DNA of 64,000 bases, taken from assembly GCA_007922195.1 (NCBI GenBank), contig ML681964.1:843150-907149 (forward strand). The letters run 5' to 3'. Shown in pieces: positions 1 to 12,500 of the stretch. Numbering within the stretch: the stretch's first letter is position 1; each line of letters starts with the position of its first letter. Source of the stretch: Podocnemis expansa. Its lineage: Eukaryota; Chordata; Testudines; Podocnemididae. Both the position numbers and the translations under genes were made by a program. The notes beneath the pieces were generated by a model. It was not told the origin of the DNA and searched no databases. It saw only the letters and a list, made by a program, of their open reading frames with translations.

Positions 1-188
1 AGGGTGCATATTATATTTCACTCTGATATATACAAGTATTTTATATTCACAAGAAATAACTAAAAAAACTATTAGTAGGATATTACTGATATGTTTATCA
101 TTGTATTAAAAAGAAGCACCCTGCATAGAGTCCACATACATAATCCTGAAACTCCCAACATTATCAGTTCCCAAGGGGTAAAGTATTA

Positions 189-290
189 GTCTAGCTCAGC
201 AAAACAAACAAGGAATTTTCTGGCACTTTTTAAGACTAACAAAATTATTTATTGCATGAGCTTTTGTGGGAGAAAAACCCACAAGATGGG
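189..290 (-). repeat. Penelope-type 3' tail relic
   Basis: Read on the - strand it carries the same tail as the element ending at 34903: CCCACAAAAGCTCATGCAAT, then GTTAGTCTTAA, then TTGTTTTGCTGAGCTAGAC. The hammerhead-like CTGATGA box is eroded; only the stem II arms remain. Confidence 0.6.
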
Positions 291-447
291 GAACTTACAG
301 AATGGGAGGAAAATAAATGCAGGGAAGCAATCTTTATAGAGGAGAAAATGGACTATGTAATGGAAGAAACTGAGTTAAGGTTATTAACCTTAATTGCAAA
401 TGTGATGAAAACATAACATTTTCTCTACTCTCTTGTTTATTTTGCAG

Positions 448-542
448 ATCAGGGAACTGAAAAACATGAAGGAACAGTTACTTCCTCTGGGATTACTGAT
501 CAGGAAAAAGAGTTGTCAAATAGTGCATTACAGGCTTTTATG
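448..542 (+). CDS. CNOT10: CNOT10 exon 2
   Basis: Acceptor TTTTGCAG precedes it and donor GTAAGA follows. The first two bases complete an Asp codon begun in the upstream exon. It encodes an N-terminal low-complexity stretch ending LQAFM and closes on a codon boundary. Numbering assumes one coding exon upstream of the window. Confidence 0.93.
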
Positions 543-3500
543 GTAAGAAGGGGCTTAAATTTAAATCTTAGCACTTTCAGTTGAATTTATTTGGTTATGT
601 AATCACCTAGTAACCAATTTGTTCCATTTTTAGAGTAATAGTGAATGTGCTGACAATGTAAATTATAAAATAGTGATATGTTCATTTTCATTAATCTAGA
701 TACCTGATATACTGTGATCAAACTGTTCTTGTATAGGACTTTTGAATTTAAAGCAACAGGAACCACAACCAAATATCTGTCTTGATTCCCTGAGCTTAGT
801 CACTATCAATGCTCTATAACGGACAAGAGTTGAGTAAAATAAATGTGTACCTATTTTGCACAACTTTGTCCCCCACTGAGGAAAATTTGCAAGCTAGAAT
901 TACGGAAAAAGCTGTGGAGTTCAATTATCTTAAAAAGTGAAGTTGTTGTTATCATTTGGCTTTCCTGCTGATTTTTCTTTTGTCATAAGGTAACCTGAGT
1001 GCTAAACAATATTTTAATGTGTCCACACTAAGGACTCGTACAATAATTTAATAACTTGTGTTGAGTACCTTTTCCTATACTTTCTGGAAGCTTTTGTTTG
1101 CAAATTTAGTAATGTGAAGATACAGGCAGCAAACATTTTAATTTTATTTACCCCTGACTTCATATTTCATTCCTGCTTTGTATTTTGTAGCTTTTGTGTG
1201 TTAGAGGTATGTTTTCTTTTTTCTCTTTTCCTTGAATTGCTTAAGCCAGTCTTCTTCTGATACATCTAGTTTATCCAGCCTATTTAAATCGGTGTGTAAC
1301 TTTGTTTTAGTTGTCCATTCTCCTTTCATTTTATATATTATATATAATGTGAACAACATTGCCCTAATACTGGCACTTTGATTATCACCTTCCCATTTCT
1401 CAAGCATGTCCATGTCCTTTTGTCCTGGTTTAGATATCCTCATTTTTATTTTTATCTATTTCTTTTTACTTTGCATAACAGGAAATGATTTTTTTTACTA
1501 AGCTCATTTAAAATTATTCAAACCAGTTTTGAATGACTTACTGCTATCTTCGTTATTGGTTCTAATAGGGACCCTGTCTACTTTGCTTCTCTTTGCTTTT
1601 CTTCTCATGATATTATGTCTTTGTCTCTTGTATCTTGAGAACTTTTAATAAATCAAGTTCTAATGCTATGACAGAGGAAGACAGAACCACACCTGTACTT
1701 CCAGTTGTCAGTATTGCTTTGTGTTGAGTTGCCCACTGTCAACGGAGGTGGCAGCCATGATGGCCACCCCGCCCCACATGTAGCCCCCTGGATTATACTG
1801 CTCTCAGGGAAGAATGTTAAGTATCAGTCTCCCCTGATGGCCCTCACTCTCCTGTGTGAGTTTCTTCCTCCCTAGCTTTGTGTCGACAAGAAGGGGGGGT
1901 GAGTTCCTATCCCCCGTGAACAGTTTCTCGGCACCCCCGTCACCATGAAGGAGGGGTCATTGTCTGGGGTCTCAGTTCCATCACTGGTCCTGACCAGAAT
2001 CCCACTCCCAATTGGCTATTTTTACTCTGGCTGTGCAAAATTCTATTTAAACCTCCTGTCTCAGCTAGCTTGGTGTTCTCCCACCCTTGAATTCTAAAGG
2101 TCACATCGCGACCCGGTCGGACTGATCCCCTGATTGAGACGGAGCACCCCCCCCTGAGACCTTTTTTTTTTTTTTTGGGGGGGGGGGTGTACACGAATTG
2201 CTGGCCGAGCGATTAAGTACTGGGATGTTGCAGCTGGTCTGCCTCCTGTCACTTTGGGGTCCCAGACCAACTTTAATAGTGGTATGGGGACGTCGGTCGA
2301 GTTCAAGAAGCTGGACCTGGGGATTTAAACAAACTATACCCCGGGGTGGACCCCCGGGATTTTTCTAGGTTTTTGTCTCTGTAGTGGTATGAGGGGCAGG
2401 TAACACCTTCCATCCTAGTTTAACTACTAGGTCCTTTTGCTGCTGGGGTGAAAGTTTCCTTACCACTTCCTTGGTTAAACCCCAGTCCAACAAATAACCG
2501 AGTATCCGGCATTCCTCTAAACTACGTTCTGGGTGCGTTGAGGGACCCGGTTTTGGGGGCTTAGGTCTTGACTGCACCGCCATAACCTTGGTGGGATAAG
2601 CCTTGCTGGGGAGGGGGGGAGCACTGGATCCTTTCTAGGGCTTCATATAGTCGAGGTATGGAGCATCCTGCGTATCGAGCCAGCAATGGAAGTGTTCTGG
2701 TATCAAGGCTTGGGACAGCTTCAGCTAAAAATGCATCTAAATCTTGGGCGATGGGGAGCCGGCTCACATCGGGAACATACATCAGCAGGGTAGCGTCGTT
2801 TTGTTGTTGGGGGGTAAGGTTCATAGGGTGGGTGTGAGGGTCTCACATAACTGTGGAGGCACCAGCAATAGCATATATTAGTTGTTGTTTAGTGTGTACG
2901 GAGCCTGGGGGCAGAGATACTCTCACGGATCCCTGCATAGCGAGGGCAGCTGCGGCTGCTATACTTATGGGGGAGACACGATTTGTAGTAATATGGTGGA
3001 CCCCCAGACCTTTTGCCCAGGCGGGGTTACGTGCTAGCTCTTTGGCCTCGTCGGTTTCCAATCACTAGGTTCTGTGTTCTAAAATGAGATGACACGGCCA
3101 TATTAGAGGCGGTTCGTTTTCCCCCCTTCCTGTTTCCTTCACCAAATCTTTTATCTCTTTTTTTTTGGTTCAGGGCCGATACTTGGTGACCCGGGATGTG
3201 ACACCTTGCCCGTCTACTTTGGTGCGTGTCACTGAGATGGGGAGGGCCTCTACTGTGATGCTGGGGGTTGGTGGGTTTGCAGCGTTAGGGTTTATTGGGG
3301 GGGTAGATCGATGGAACTGGAGCTTTAGGGGCTTCTTCAGGCGGAGCGCTTGAAGGGGTATAGGCTGGCGGTGGCTCTAGTGAGGCACAGATGTTTTTGG
3401 GGGGCAGAGGGGGGAGGCTTTTTTCCTCCCTGTCTGTTCCCTGAGTTGCCTGTAGGGCGTGCTGGTGTAACAGTCCTTTGAGGGTAGCCACTCGGTTCAG

Positions 3501-6500
3501 ACACCTGGCTCCCCATTCAAGGAAAACATTACAGAGGGCTTCAGGTTTAACTTTGTCAGGTCCCACTCTCCAGGGGACTACTATTTCCTGGATGTTCTGG
3601 ACCAAAGTGGCCAGTAAGCGGTATGCATCGGGGTGAGGGGGTACCATGGGGTCTGGCGCTGTGGGAGTGGGGGGTTTACCCCCAGCCAATTTTATAGCCT
3701 TCTTTACCTTTGGCCACAGCTTTTCTGACTCTGCCTCACCCCCCTCATTGCACTGAGGTCTTGCCATGGGATCAGCGGGAGTTAGCTGCATTTGGGGGTG
3801 CCCTTTTAAGAGAGAGCCCACTGATGCTAGGATGAGGGGGACCGTGTAGGACTGCGCCTCATAACCGTGTCCAATAACACGTATCCAATCATTAGAACTT
3901 GGTTGTCCTCAGCTCATCATTAGATGAAGTTGAAGGTGGTTAAACTGTTCGGTAATCGAACTGTTATTGGAAGATGGGTCGGTCCAGGGGCAGTTACATC
4001 CCACTTCTGACACCATGTTGAACCCGGGGTTCACGATGTAACTGCAATGGACCGACAGTACCCACCAGTGAGACAGACACCAGTTCAAGTAAACAAAAAA
4101 AACTACTTTTACAGTGATACCATAAACACCTATGACCAATTAACAATATGGAGGAAGGAAGTCTATATAAAACACTTATAATCAACTAACAGTGTAGAGC
4201 AAGAAAGTCTATGTAAAACACTTATAACCAAATAACAGTATGGAGCAATAACCTACAAGAGAGTGGCCATAATAAGTCAAGGACTTTTCTGGCCTTTTAC
4301 TGCCTCAGCATCGGTATAGGCACTGATCAGCCAAGGACTTTTCTGGCCTTTTACTGCCTCAGCATCGGTATAGGCACTGATCAGCCCACCTGACGCGTAT
4401 TTACCAATGGCTCAAAGCCATTCCTCCTTGCTAGCCAAGAAGGGTGGGCGGCAGAATGAAGGAGTCAGATGAGAGAAACTAAACTCCCACACTCCCCCTG
4501 TGTATGCTGGGGGAATTTGGGGACAGCAGTTTAGAGCAGAAGTGGAGCAATAAACAACTTTACAATAAAAATGAACAATACAAATGGCTAATAAACATAC
4601 AACGAAATAACAGGCTATGCTAGGCAATGAACATCTATATCATGAAAGGATTATGCAGGATACAGGGGGAATAATAAACAGCTACACAAACTATACAAAA
4701 CTTAAATAAGGAAGCTACAATAACAGACTATACATGAATAGTAGCAAGGAGAAGAATTAAGAGAAGTAGGAGGCTTGTATCAATTTATAATGCTTGTCCT
4801 ACCACCGTAGTGGAACCCAAAGCGAGGAGGCAGACCAGCTGCAACATTCCAGTACTTAATCGTTCGGCCAGCAATTCGTGTACACCCCAAAAAAAAACGT
4901 CTCGGGGGTGGGTGCTCCCTGTCTCAGTCGGGGGGTCAGTCCGACCAGGTCGCGATGTGTCCTTTAGCGTTCGAGGGTGGGAGAACACCAAGCTAGCTGA
5001 GACAGGGGGTTTAAATAGAATTTTGCACAGCCAGAGTAAAAATAGCCAATTGGGAGTGGGATTCTGGTCAGGACCAGTGATGGAACTGAGACCCCAGACA
5101 ATGACCCCTCCTTCGTGATGACGGGGGTGCCGAGAAACTGTTCACGGGGGATAGGAACTCACCCCCCCCTTCTTGTCGACACAAAGCTAGGGAGGAAGAA
5201 ACTCACACAGGAGAGTGAGGGCCATCAGGGGAGATTGATACTTAACATTCTTCCCTGAGAGCAGCATAATCCAGGGGGCTACATGTGGGGCGGGGTGGCC
5301 ATCATGGCTGCCACTTCCGTTGACACCCACAAGTAACCTTGTCAAATGTTTGTCCTTTTGCTGTGCCCTGCTTTATGCTTGCTGGCAAAACTCCCTTACA
5401 GGAGGATGCTGAGACAGGCACCCAGGGACGCTCAGTATAGTAAGATCAGCAAAAGAGTAAAGTCTTGTGTAATATCTTACTAAGAGTAGCTCAGGGAGAG
5501 TCAAGAGATTATTTAGAGCATTGCTTCCCAGCCAGTGTGCCGGGGCACACTGGCGTGCCACAGCAGCACCCAAAGTGTGCAGCGAGCATCCCCGAGAGCT
5601 GGAGTTAAAGTTCCCTCCCTACTCAGCCCAGCCATGTGGGCTATGCAGGGCTGGGAAAAGGCAGGGGTTAAAGTAAGGGGGAAGGCACTGGAACACAGTT
5701 CTGGGACCCCCTATTTTCAGGCAGGCAGCATTCCAGCCCCCCCTAAAAATAGAGGAAGCACTGGAATGCGGAGTTCCAGGGGTTCCCCTAAAAATAGCAC
5801 GAGCAGCCGGAAAGCAGCGTTTTGGTGTCTCCACCTTAAGCCCAGCCAGCAGATTACTGCAGGAGGCCAGGAAAGTGTGTATCTCCCCCGCAGGGTGGAG
5901 CAGCTTGTGTCAGCTAGCCTGCAAACAGCCCAGGTAAGGGCTTTGGGGGTGAGGGCTGCTGGGAGTTGTGTGGGGCAGGTGTGTGTGTGTGTGTGTAGCA
6001 GAGGTGGGTGGGAGTAGATGTGTAGCAGAGGGTGTGTAGCTGGGGTTATGGGGTGGCTGTTTGGTTGGGGGGGTGCAGCCAGGGGCTGGAGGCCTTGTTC
6101 TGGCCCCTGCAGTGATGGGAGGGTCCATCACAGGCAGCATGGGGCTGGGGGAGGAGAGCACTAGACCCACTGGGGTGGGAAGAGGCAGCAGTGGCGTGAG
6201 GATTTGCCCTTGGTGGCAGGGAGCCACTGTGGAGAAGGGGGAAGTGGGTGCTGCGCCATGCTCCCCTGCCCTACCTTCCCACTCCCCAGGTTCCCACCTG
6301 CACCCCCAAGCCACTCTTGTTCTCCCTTCCTCTCTTCTCTCTTGCCGCCCTTGTGCTGTTCCCCACATGGCTGCCCTTGTCCTCTTTTGCCACCTCTGCC
6401 CTGCTCCCCACACTCACTCCTGCCACTGCACACGGCTCCTGACCTCCCCTGTTTTACCACCTCTGCTCTGCTACCCCTGCTACCCCACATAGGAGCATTT

Positions 6501-9500
6501 CCGAAATGCTGTGCCATGGTTCATGAATATTCATAAGTAATTTAAGTTAATTTGAATGTTCATAAGTTTTTTAATGGCAGCGTGCCTCAAAAAATTTGAA
6601 GGTATCAAGGTGTGCCATGGCAGAGGGAAGGTTGGGAACCACTGATTTAGAGTGCACCAAATGCTGGCAGAAGTATGTGAGGAACCTACACACCTAGCAG
6701 ATTAGATGAGTAGTCTCTGGAGGGAGAAAGAGGAGAGAACCACTTTTGTAGATGACTTGAGGCTGGTGCAAGAGGAGGGATGGGGTTCCTCCATAATTCA
6801 GCAGCAACACCTTGACACAGTGCTGCTGGAGTCTCTGCTACCCTGGGGCCGAAAGGACTAAGACTGGAGGGCAGAGGCCAGTTGAGTGTTTTGAAATTGT
6901 GCTGCCTAGGAAAGGAATTACTTGCATCTGGGAGGCCAAGGGTAGTTTTGTTGTATTACAATAAACCAGACCCCAGGTGGAGACTGTTATTGGAAACACA
7001 TGAGTATGTACAAGTCATAGGAGACACTGAGGCCTTGATGACAAGAGACCAAGATATGTCAACTCTCTTGGCAAATGTCGTCAAGTAAATTGTAAAGTAG
7101 TTTATTTAAAACTAGGTTATTAAAACTGGTAGACCTCAAACTTTACCTGTTAAGTATTTATATGTTGGTTTGCATAGGCGAAAACATATATGTTCCCCAC
7201 TCAGATCCCCCCCCCCCGTCCTAATTTAATATAAGCAACTGAAATAACTGGCAAGTGTGCTTATGGCTGGGGAAGGGATTATTAAAATACAGTAAAGAAA
7301 ACATTTTAGTTTCAAGATTCAGAAGGGTTTATAGATACGAACAAATATATTAGAAACTTCTCTTTCAAGTAATTTTATGAATCTTCTATTTAAATTATTC
7401 TTTCACATATTCCTGTGTTTCTGTGTCTCTTGCTGTCAGTTTTTAAACTTGTTTCCCATATTAATCTTTGCTGTTCTCCCATTACAGTACATCCTCATTT
7501 ACAACTTTAATTATGTTCTATATGTCTGTTTAGCAAGAAACTATTATATGTGGGAAGAGTGGAAATACAAATTTATTCAATAAACTTGAAGAGACTATTT
7601 TTGCATTGAGTTGCTGATGCTGATTAAAACTTTTATTTTTCCTAATTTATATTGTTGATGTGAATGCCATATACAGGCTGGGAATTATGATGCTTGTCTA
7701 CAACACCTCAGCAGCTTACAAGAAATAAACAAAGATGACTACAAAATAATTTTAAATACAGCTGTTGCAGAGTTCTGTAAAAGTAACCAGACTACAACAG
7801 ACAACTTGAAACAAACACTTAATCATCTGAAGAATCAGGTAATGCAAGAATAGTGAGCTGCTTCTTGAATTCATGTAGCATCTTCCTCTTACATCATGAT
7901 TGGATTATCTATCAAATTAGGATATAATTTGTGAATTTATTAAATAGAACAGTATCTTGGATAATAAAGTAGTTTTATTTTTTGTTTATAATTTAATGCA
8001 TTTTTGTAAACGCTTTGCTTATGTGAAATCTTATTAATACAATATAACAGTTTAGTAAGCTGTGAGTAACGGATGAAATTTTCTTCATCCTCTTACATAG
8101 GTCAACTTTTAACTATTGTTTCCAAATATCAGACTTTCCCTGCCCCACAATGGGGTATAGCAATAGTTTTTAAACCAAGGGTCAGGGCTGAAAAGCATTG
8201 CTAAAATATGTAATTGGGTCACAGGCATAAATGACTTTTTTTCCCCACCTGGGTCCCAAGAAAAGTCTGAAAATCACTGGAATATAGGATGTCTGAGTGT
8301 AACAAATGACTTTTTTGTAGGTTCATTCAGCTGTTGAAGAAATGGATGGCTTAGATGATGTTGAAAATAGTATGCTTTACTACAATCAAGCAGTTATTCT
8401 GTATCATCTGCGTCAATACACTGAAGCTATATCAATTGGAGAGAAGCTTTACCAGTTTATAGAACCTTTTGGTATGTAGATAGGAGAGCAAAGATTTTTT
8501 CTTACTTTTGTTCCCTTCTGGTTTAATGGCTGCAGAATGTCATACTGTTTCCAGACTTAAAGCTTCTCGGTGACTGATACTTCTGATTAAGGGGGGGGGG
8601 GAAATTGTGTGAGTGAGTGAATATGAATGATCTATGTTAGTAATTAATACACACATAGTGTAGCTGAGGGTTAGAAATAAAGTATATGCTATATGTGTAT
8701 AGGAGATATGTCTTAAGGTAACTATAGAACATAAAGATAATATGTTAAATGGATGTTAAAGGTTTGACTTTTTTCCAAAGATGTATATTCAAATACCATG
8801 ACTGGACACGGAGAATCTTATATCTGCTTATACAATTGGGCAGTTAAGCATACAGCTAGATATTTATGTGTGTGCAAGAACCTGTGGGGGCACATGAGTT
8901 GTAAGGAACTGCAGTAGCCTGTACATAATTGTTTGTACTCCTCTTTAAAAATTAAGTACCTAGTCACTATTAACAGTGCTTCTGTGGGTAGTGAAATATG
9001 CTGTGCTAGTGTGAAAGGGTTTGTAAACCTTCCTGAGTGACAAAGGTGTTAAAGCAGACTTAGCTGGGCTAATTTAGGTTCAGTTTCCAAAGGGATCCAT
9101 GCAGACACACTTAGGCTTGTATGAGTCCTGCTGACTTTGGGGGGGTTTCATGAAGCCGCATAGCTCTGCTCCAGATTGATCTCTTTGTGGGTTTGGTTCT
9201 CAACATCAGTTACACCAATTATAAAAATAAATTTAAAAGGAGATGTTTAATTATCTCAATTTTGTATGCTTCAATGCAGATAGATCAGCATCTTCTGTCT
9301 TCATAGGTTTCTTCATCAGGATCAATGTATTTAGTGCATACAAATTACTTTTATAACACTTCATGGGAGTACTTTATGGCTAAGCTCGTGGGGTTTCCCT
9401 AGTTGTATGTGGGGGGGGGTTACATATTAAAACTATAATATTTCTTTCTCCTTTTTTGTCTTTCATAGAAGAGAAGTTTGCTCAGGCTGTGTGTTTCCTG

Positions 9501-12500
9501 CTTGTAGACTTGTATCTACTAACTTACCAAGCTGAAAAAGCATTGCATTTGCTTTCTGTTTTGGAAAAAATGATTTCACAGGGCAACAAGAATGGAAAAA
9601 ATAATGAAGTAAGTATGTTTCAGGGGGCCCTGTAAAATTTTTGGAGGCATTCATGGCAGTATGGTTTGAGCTAATCCAAAAATACACAGTATCTTTTCCA
9701 AGTAGTTTACATTTTAAAAATTCTATTAGAATGGCTTTAATTTTAGACTGCAGCAGGTCCCTTTGTAACTTAGTTAATTGCATGCAGCAAGCGTATATTC
9801 CCTTGTGTTCCCACCGTAAACTGGGTCTGCTACTGTCAAAGGACCAAGAAGTGCAGATTTCATATGGCCAAATTTTTCATTAGCAGGACAGTAATTTAAA
9901 AAAGTGGGACAGTTTTTAGTATGAAATATGCCCACTTTGTCTCTCTGGCCGACAGCTCCAAGCTGTCAGCCAAGAAGCTGTTGCTTTGGACTGCTATCCT
10001 TTTGGCCCTGAACCAGGGAAGTAACTAATAGGTCAGAGAGGAATTGCCCTTGCAAGTTGAGGTATCAGAGGAGTCACCTAGTATATGAGACATGTTCATG
10101 TGTCACTGGTTGAGGGGATGAAATCTGCTTTAGTTGGCATGGAAATTTTGCTACTAAGGCAGGCTTCAATAAATGTGCTGCACACCTGGGGTCTGTCCCA
10201 AAAGGTAAGGTGCCCAGCTGTGCAACGGCACTTGAGAATGCCCTCCACTGCTGAAAACAAAGCTGCCACCACCTGTTTCAGTGGTGCTGCAGTGCAAAAA
10301 AAGGCCCCCCCCCCCCCGCTGAAAAAAGTTGCTGCCAATGTTGCGTTCAATGGGGGGGGTGGTAGGAGGGAGCAGTGTCACTGAAAGTGTAGGTGCTGGT
10401 GAGTTTTTGTTTAAGGCACCTGCATGTTCTGGTCGAGTACTGTGGTGCAGTTACGTGACATGGTCAAATTTCTGAGAGCTGTGACAGTCTGGCACCTGGG
10501 ATTTGGAGAGCCCTGTACTAAGAAGTACCTTTTTTGGAACAGGAGGTGAAATGAGGCTCGACAAGGGACCTCATAGATTTAACTCTGATTTAAACAAGAG
10601 GAAGACCTGTTAAACTAGTCTTGTCTGTCTTAAATGAACAGTAACTTTACTGGTGTCTGAAGGAGAGGAGAAGGTACTTGACATGAGAACCTAGTTTTTA
10701 GAATCTAACAATGTATACATAAGATTTTTCTTGGTAGATTCTGAAAAACCACCTAAGTATGAAATCAGGATGTGATGATGTTTCATGTTCACACAAAAAC
10801 CTCTAATTTCATTCTCTGTAATCTGGCGCATTTTTTCTTGGATGTAGTTTTGAATGAGACTGCTTTTTCTTTTCTGGCTGGTAATTTTTTCCCCCTCTGA
10901 TACTAGACCTAAGAAAAATGAACCTGTACACTGGATTAAAGATTAGTTGTATTTTCTGTTTTAATTTGTGTTCAGACAGGTAATAACACAAATAAGGAGT
11001 CATCTAATAACAGAGCTGAGAGTGGAGCTTTAATAGAAGCTGCAAAATCTAAGATACATCAGGTGAGGAAGTTTTTTATATTCAGAGTTTGAATATTCAC
11101 TTTTGATTTAAAATGGATGATGTTCTTGCTTTTCATTATTAAGAGACATTGCATGCTGTGAATCTAGTTAATCTTTAAAAATCAGTTTAAAAGTGGTTCC
11201 TGAGGCTGATACTACACATGCTCCTGAATTCCTGTGACTACTAATAAAACCAAAAAATCTCCAGGCATCTATATTTTAATTTCTCTCCTATTATTGTAAG
11301 AACTGTGTTTGTGAGGGAAGATAGCTAAATGACAAAGGCGTCGAACTTTGAGTGATGTTAGTGTCATATCTCCGTTGAAATCAGTGGGGCTATGACCAGG
11401 GCTGTCCCATGCCGGGGACCAGGCGAGCCAGCCAAAAGCGACAGAACAACAGTGCAGGGCCTGGTTTCTCAGCTGCCCTTAAGCCATGGTTGTCAAACTG
11501 GTTTCCTCAGGGCCTAGCTCCCGACCCCTCTGACGTGTAGCGACCCTCCACTGAAAAAAAGCAGCCCCCGCCAGAAAATTGAACAGTGACTATGGGGGGG
11601 GGGAGGAGGAGGAGGAGGTGGCTTTCATCCTTTCTCTTGAGACTTCTATTGCATCTGTGAAATTTACACATCTAATTTGAGATCACCTGCATGGAACGTG
11701 CAGAGGGTCATCCCACGTGCAATACTCCTGTCTCAGATCAGGAAGTATGTAAAGTCTCTAAAATTGCACATAGTAGCCTGGAGTGTGTGTATGGGAGCTC
11801 CTTGCAAATGGGGGTGGGGGCGACTGGGTGGAGAAATGAGAGGGAAGTGCTGAGACAGAGGAGGGAGAAGAGAGCCAATGCTGGGCTGGAAAGAAAGGTC
11901 CTAGAAGACCCTGTCTGCTGCTGAGCCTGTCCAAGTCCCTCCAGGTCCTGCTCCCTTCTCCACTGCCAAGTCCCAGGAACTGAAGCAGCCTCTCTGGGTT
12001 CCACTTTCACCTCTGCACTTCATCTGCTCCCTGAGTCTGCATGAGTTTCAATGAATGTACAGTTGTTCACAATATTGTGATTGAATGGGTGCTAGCCCTC
12101 TGCTTGGTCTGGTGACTCCTGGCAGTGTGCATAAGGCAGCAACCCAGTGGGGGTATCCACTCCTGTCTTCAGATTAGGAACTTGTAACATCTCTTTCCAG
12201 TAGATCAATCCCTGAGTTGGATTTTATTCTGTTACTTAGGCTTTTTAGTTGTAGACAAAATATGGTATTTTTTCTAACACAGGCTCCCACTAGAACAGTT
12301 TGCTTTTCTCTTCTTTTTTTTTTAATTATCAGTCAAAAAATCTCTGGAAAGAGTTATTATTAAAATCTACAAGTTATAACTTTCGTTGTAAGCAAGGGAA
12401 TTCTCAAGCCACTGAAAAAAGAGGCAAGTCCTAATTTACAAAAATAACTGCAATCCTCATGTCCCAGAAATGATGGAACACAGCGGTGTTCACAATTTTT

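Larger units (their letters stand above)
1737..5325 (-). mobile_element. Endogenous retrovirus with inverted outer LTRs, tRNA-Leu primed
   Basis: On the - strand: a full LTR (5325-4016), a PBS (4015-3998), a leader, a broken gag, then at the far side part of a second LTR in the opposite orientation (1737-about 2250). Both outer borders are therefore the U3 terminus TGTCAACGG. The host bases CCCAC at 1732-1736 and again at 5326-5330 form a perfect 5-bp target duplication. This implies that the inverted form was what integrated, or that two events mimic it. No protease, RT, integrase or env was seen. The tRNA-Leu PBS and 1.3-kb LTR resemble class III (ERV-L/spuma-like) retroviruses; that assignment is inference. 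It is non-functional. Confidence 0.85.
4016..5325 (-). repeat. Full-length ERV LTR (1310 bp)
   Basis: The - strand begins TGTCAACGG at 5325 and ends CA at 4016, next to the PBS. A TATA-like TATTTAAA lies about 300 bases in. Two tandem arrays sit in the 3' half: 54 bp x 2 at 4278-4385 and about 46 bp x 2.5 at 4135-4250. Length is large for an LTR; gypsy-like, spuma or ERV-L types can reach this. Confidence 0.85.
543..7676 (+). other. CNOT10: CNOT10 intron 2
   Basis: Holds the Penelope tail piece continuing from intron 1 sequence nearby, the rearranged ERV (1737-5325) and a hAT element (5519-6644). I recognise nothing in 543-1736 or 7090-7676. The pieces 5331-5518 and 6653-7080 look like one older sequence interrupted by the hAT; I could not classify it. 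Confidence 0.8.

Noticed and set aside
4016..5325. Reading the inverted LTR pair as a foldback DNA transposon
   Set aside because: The 18-base tRNA-Leu PBS directly after CA, a gag with a PPxY motif and TG...CA ends identify it as retroviral.
5535..6536. Several long open frames on both strands (up to 167 codons)
   Set aside because: They overlap each other inside the GC-rich interior of a hAT with clear borders. Low-complexity Pro/Ser/Cys composition and no domain.
11390..12040. Possible DNA transposon
   Set aside because: GC-rich and insertion-like, but no inverted ends or target duplication could be defined.
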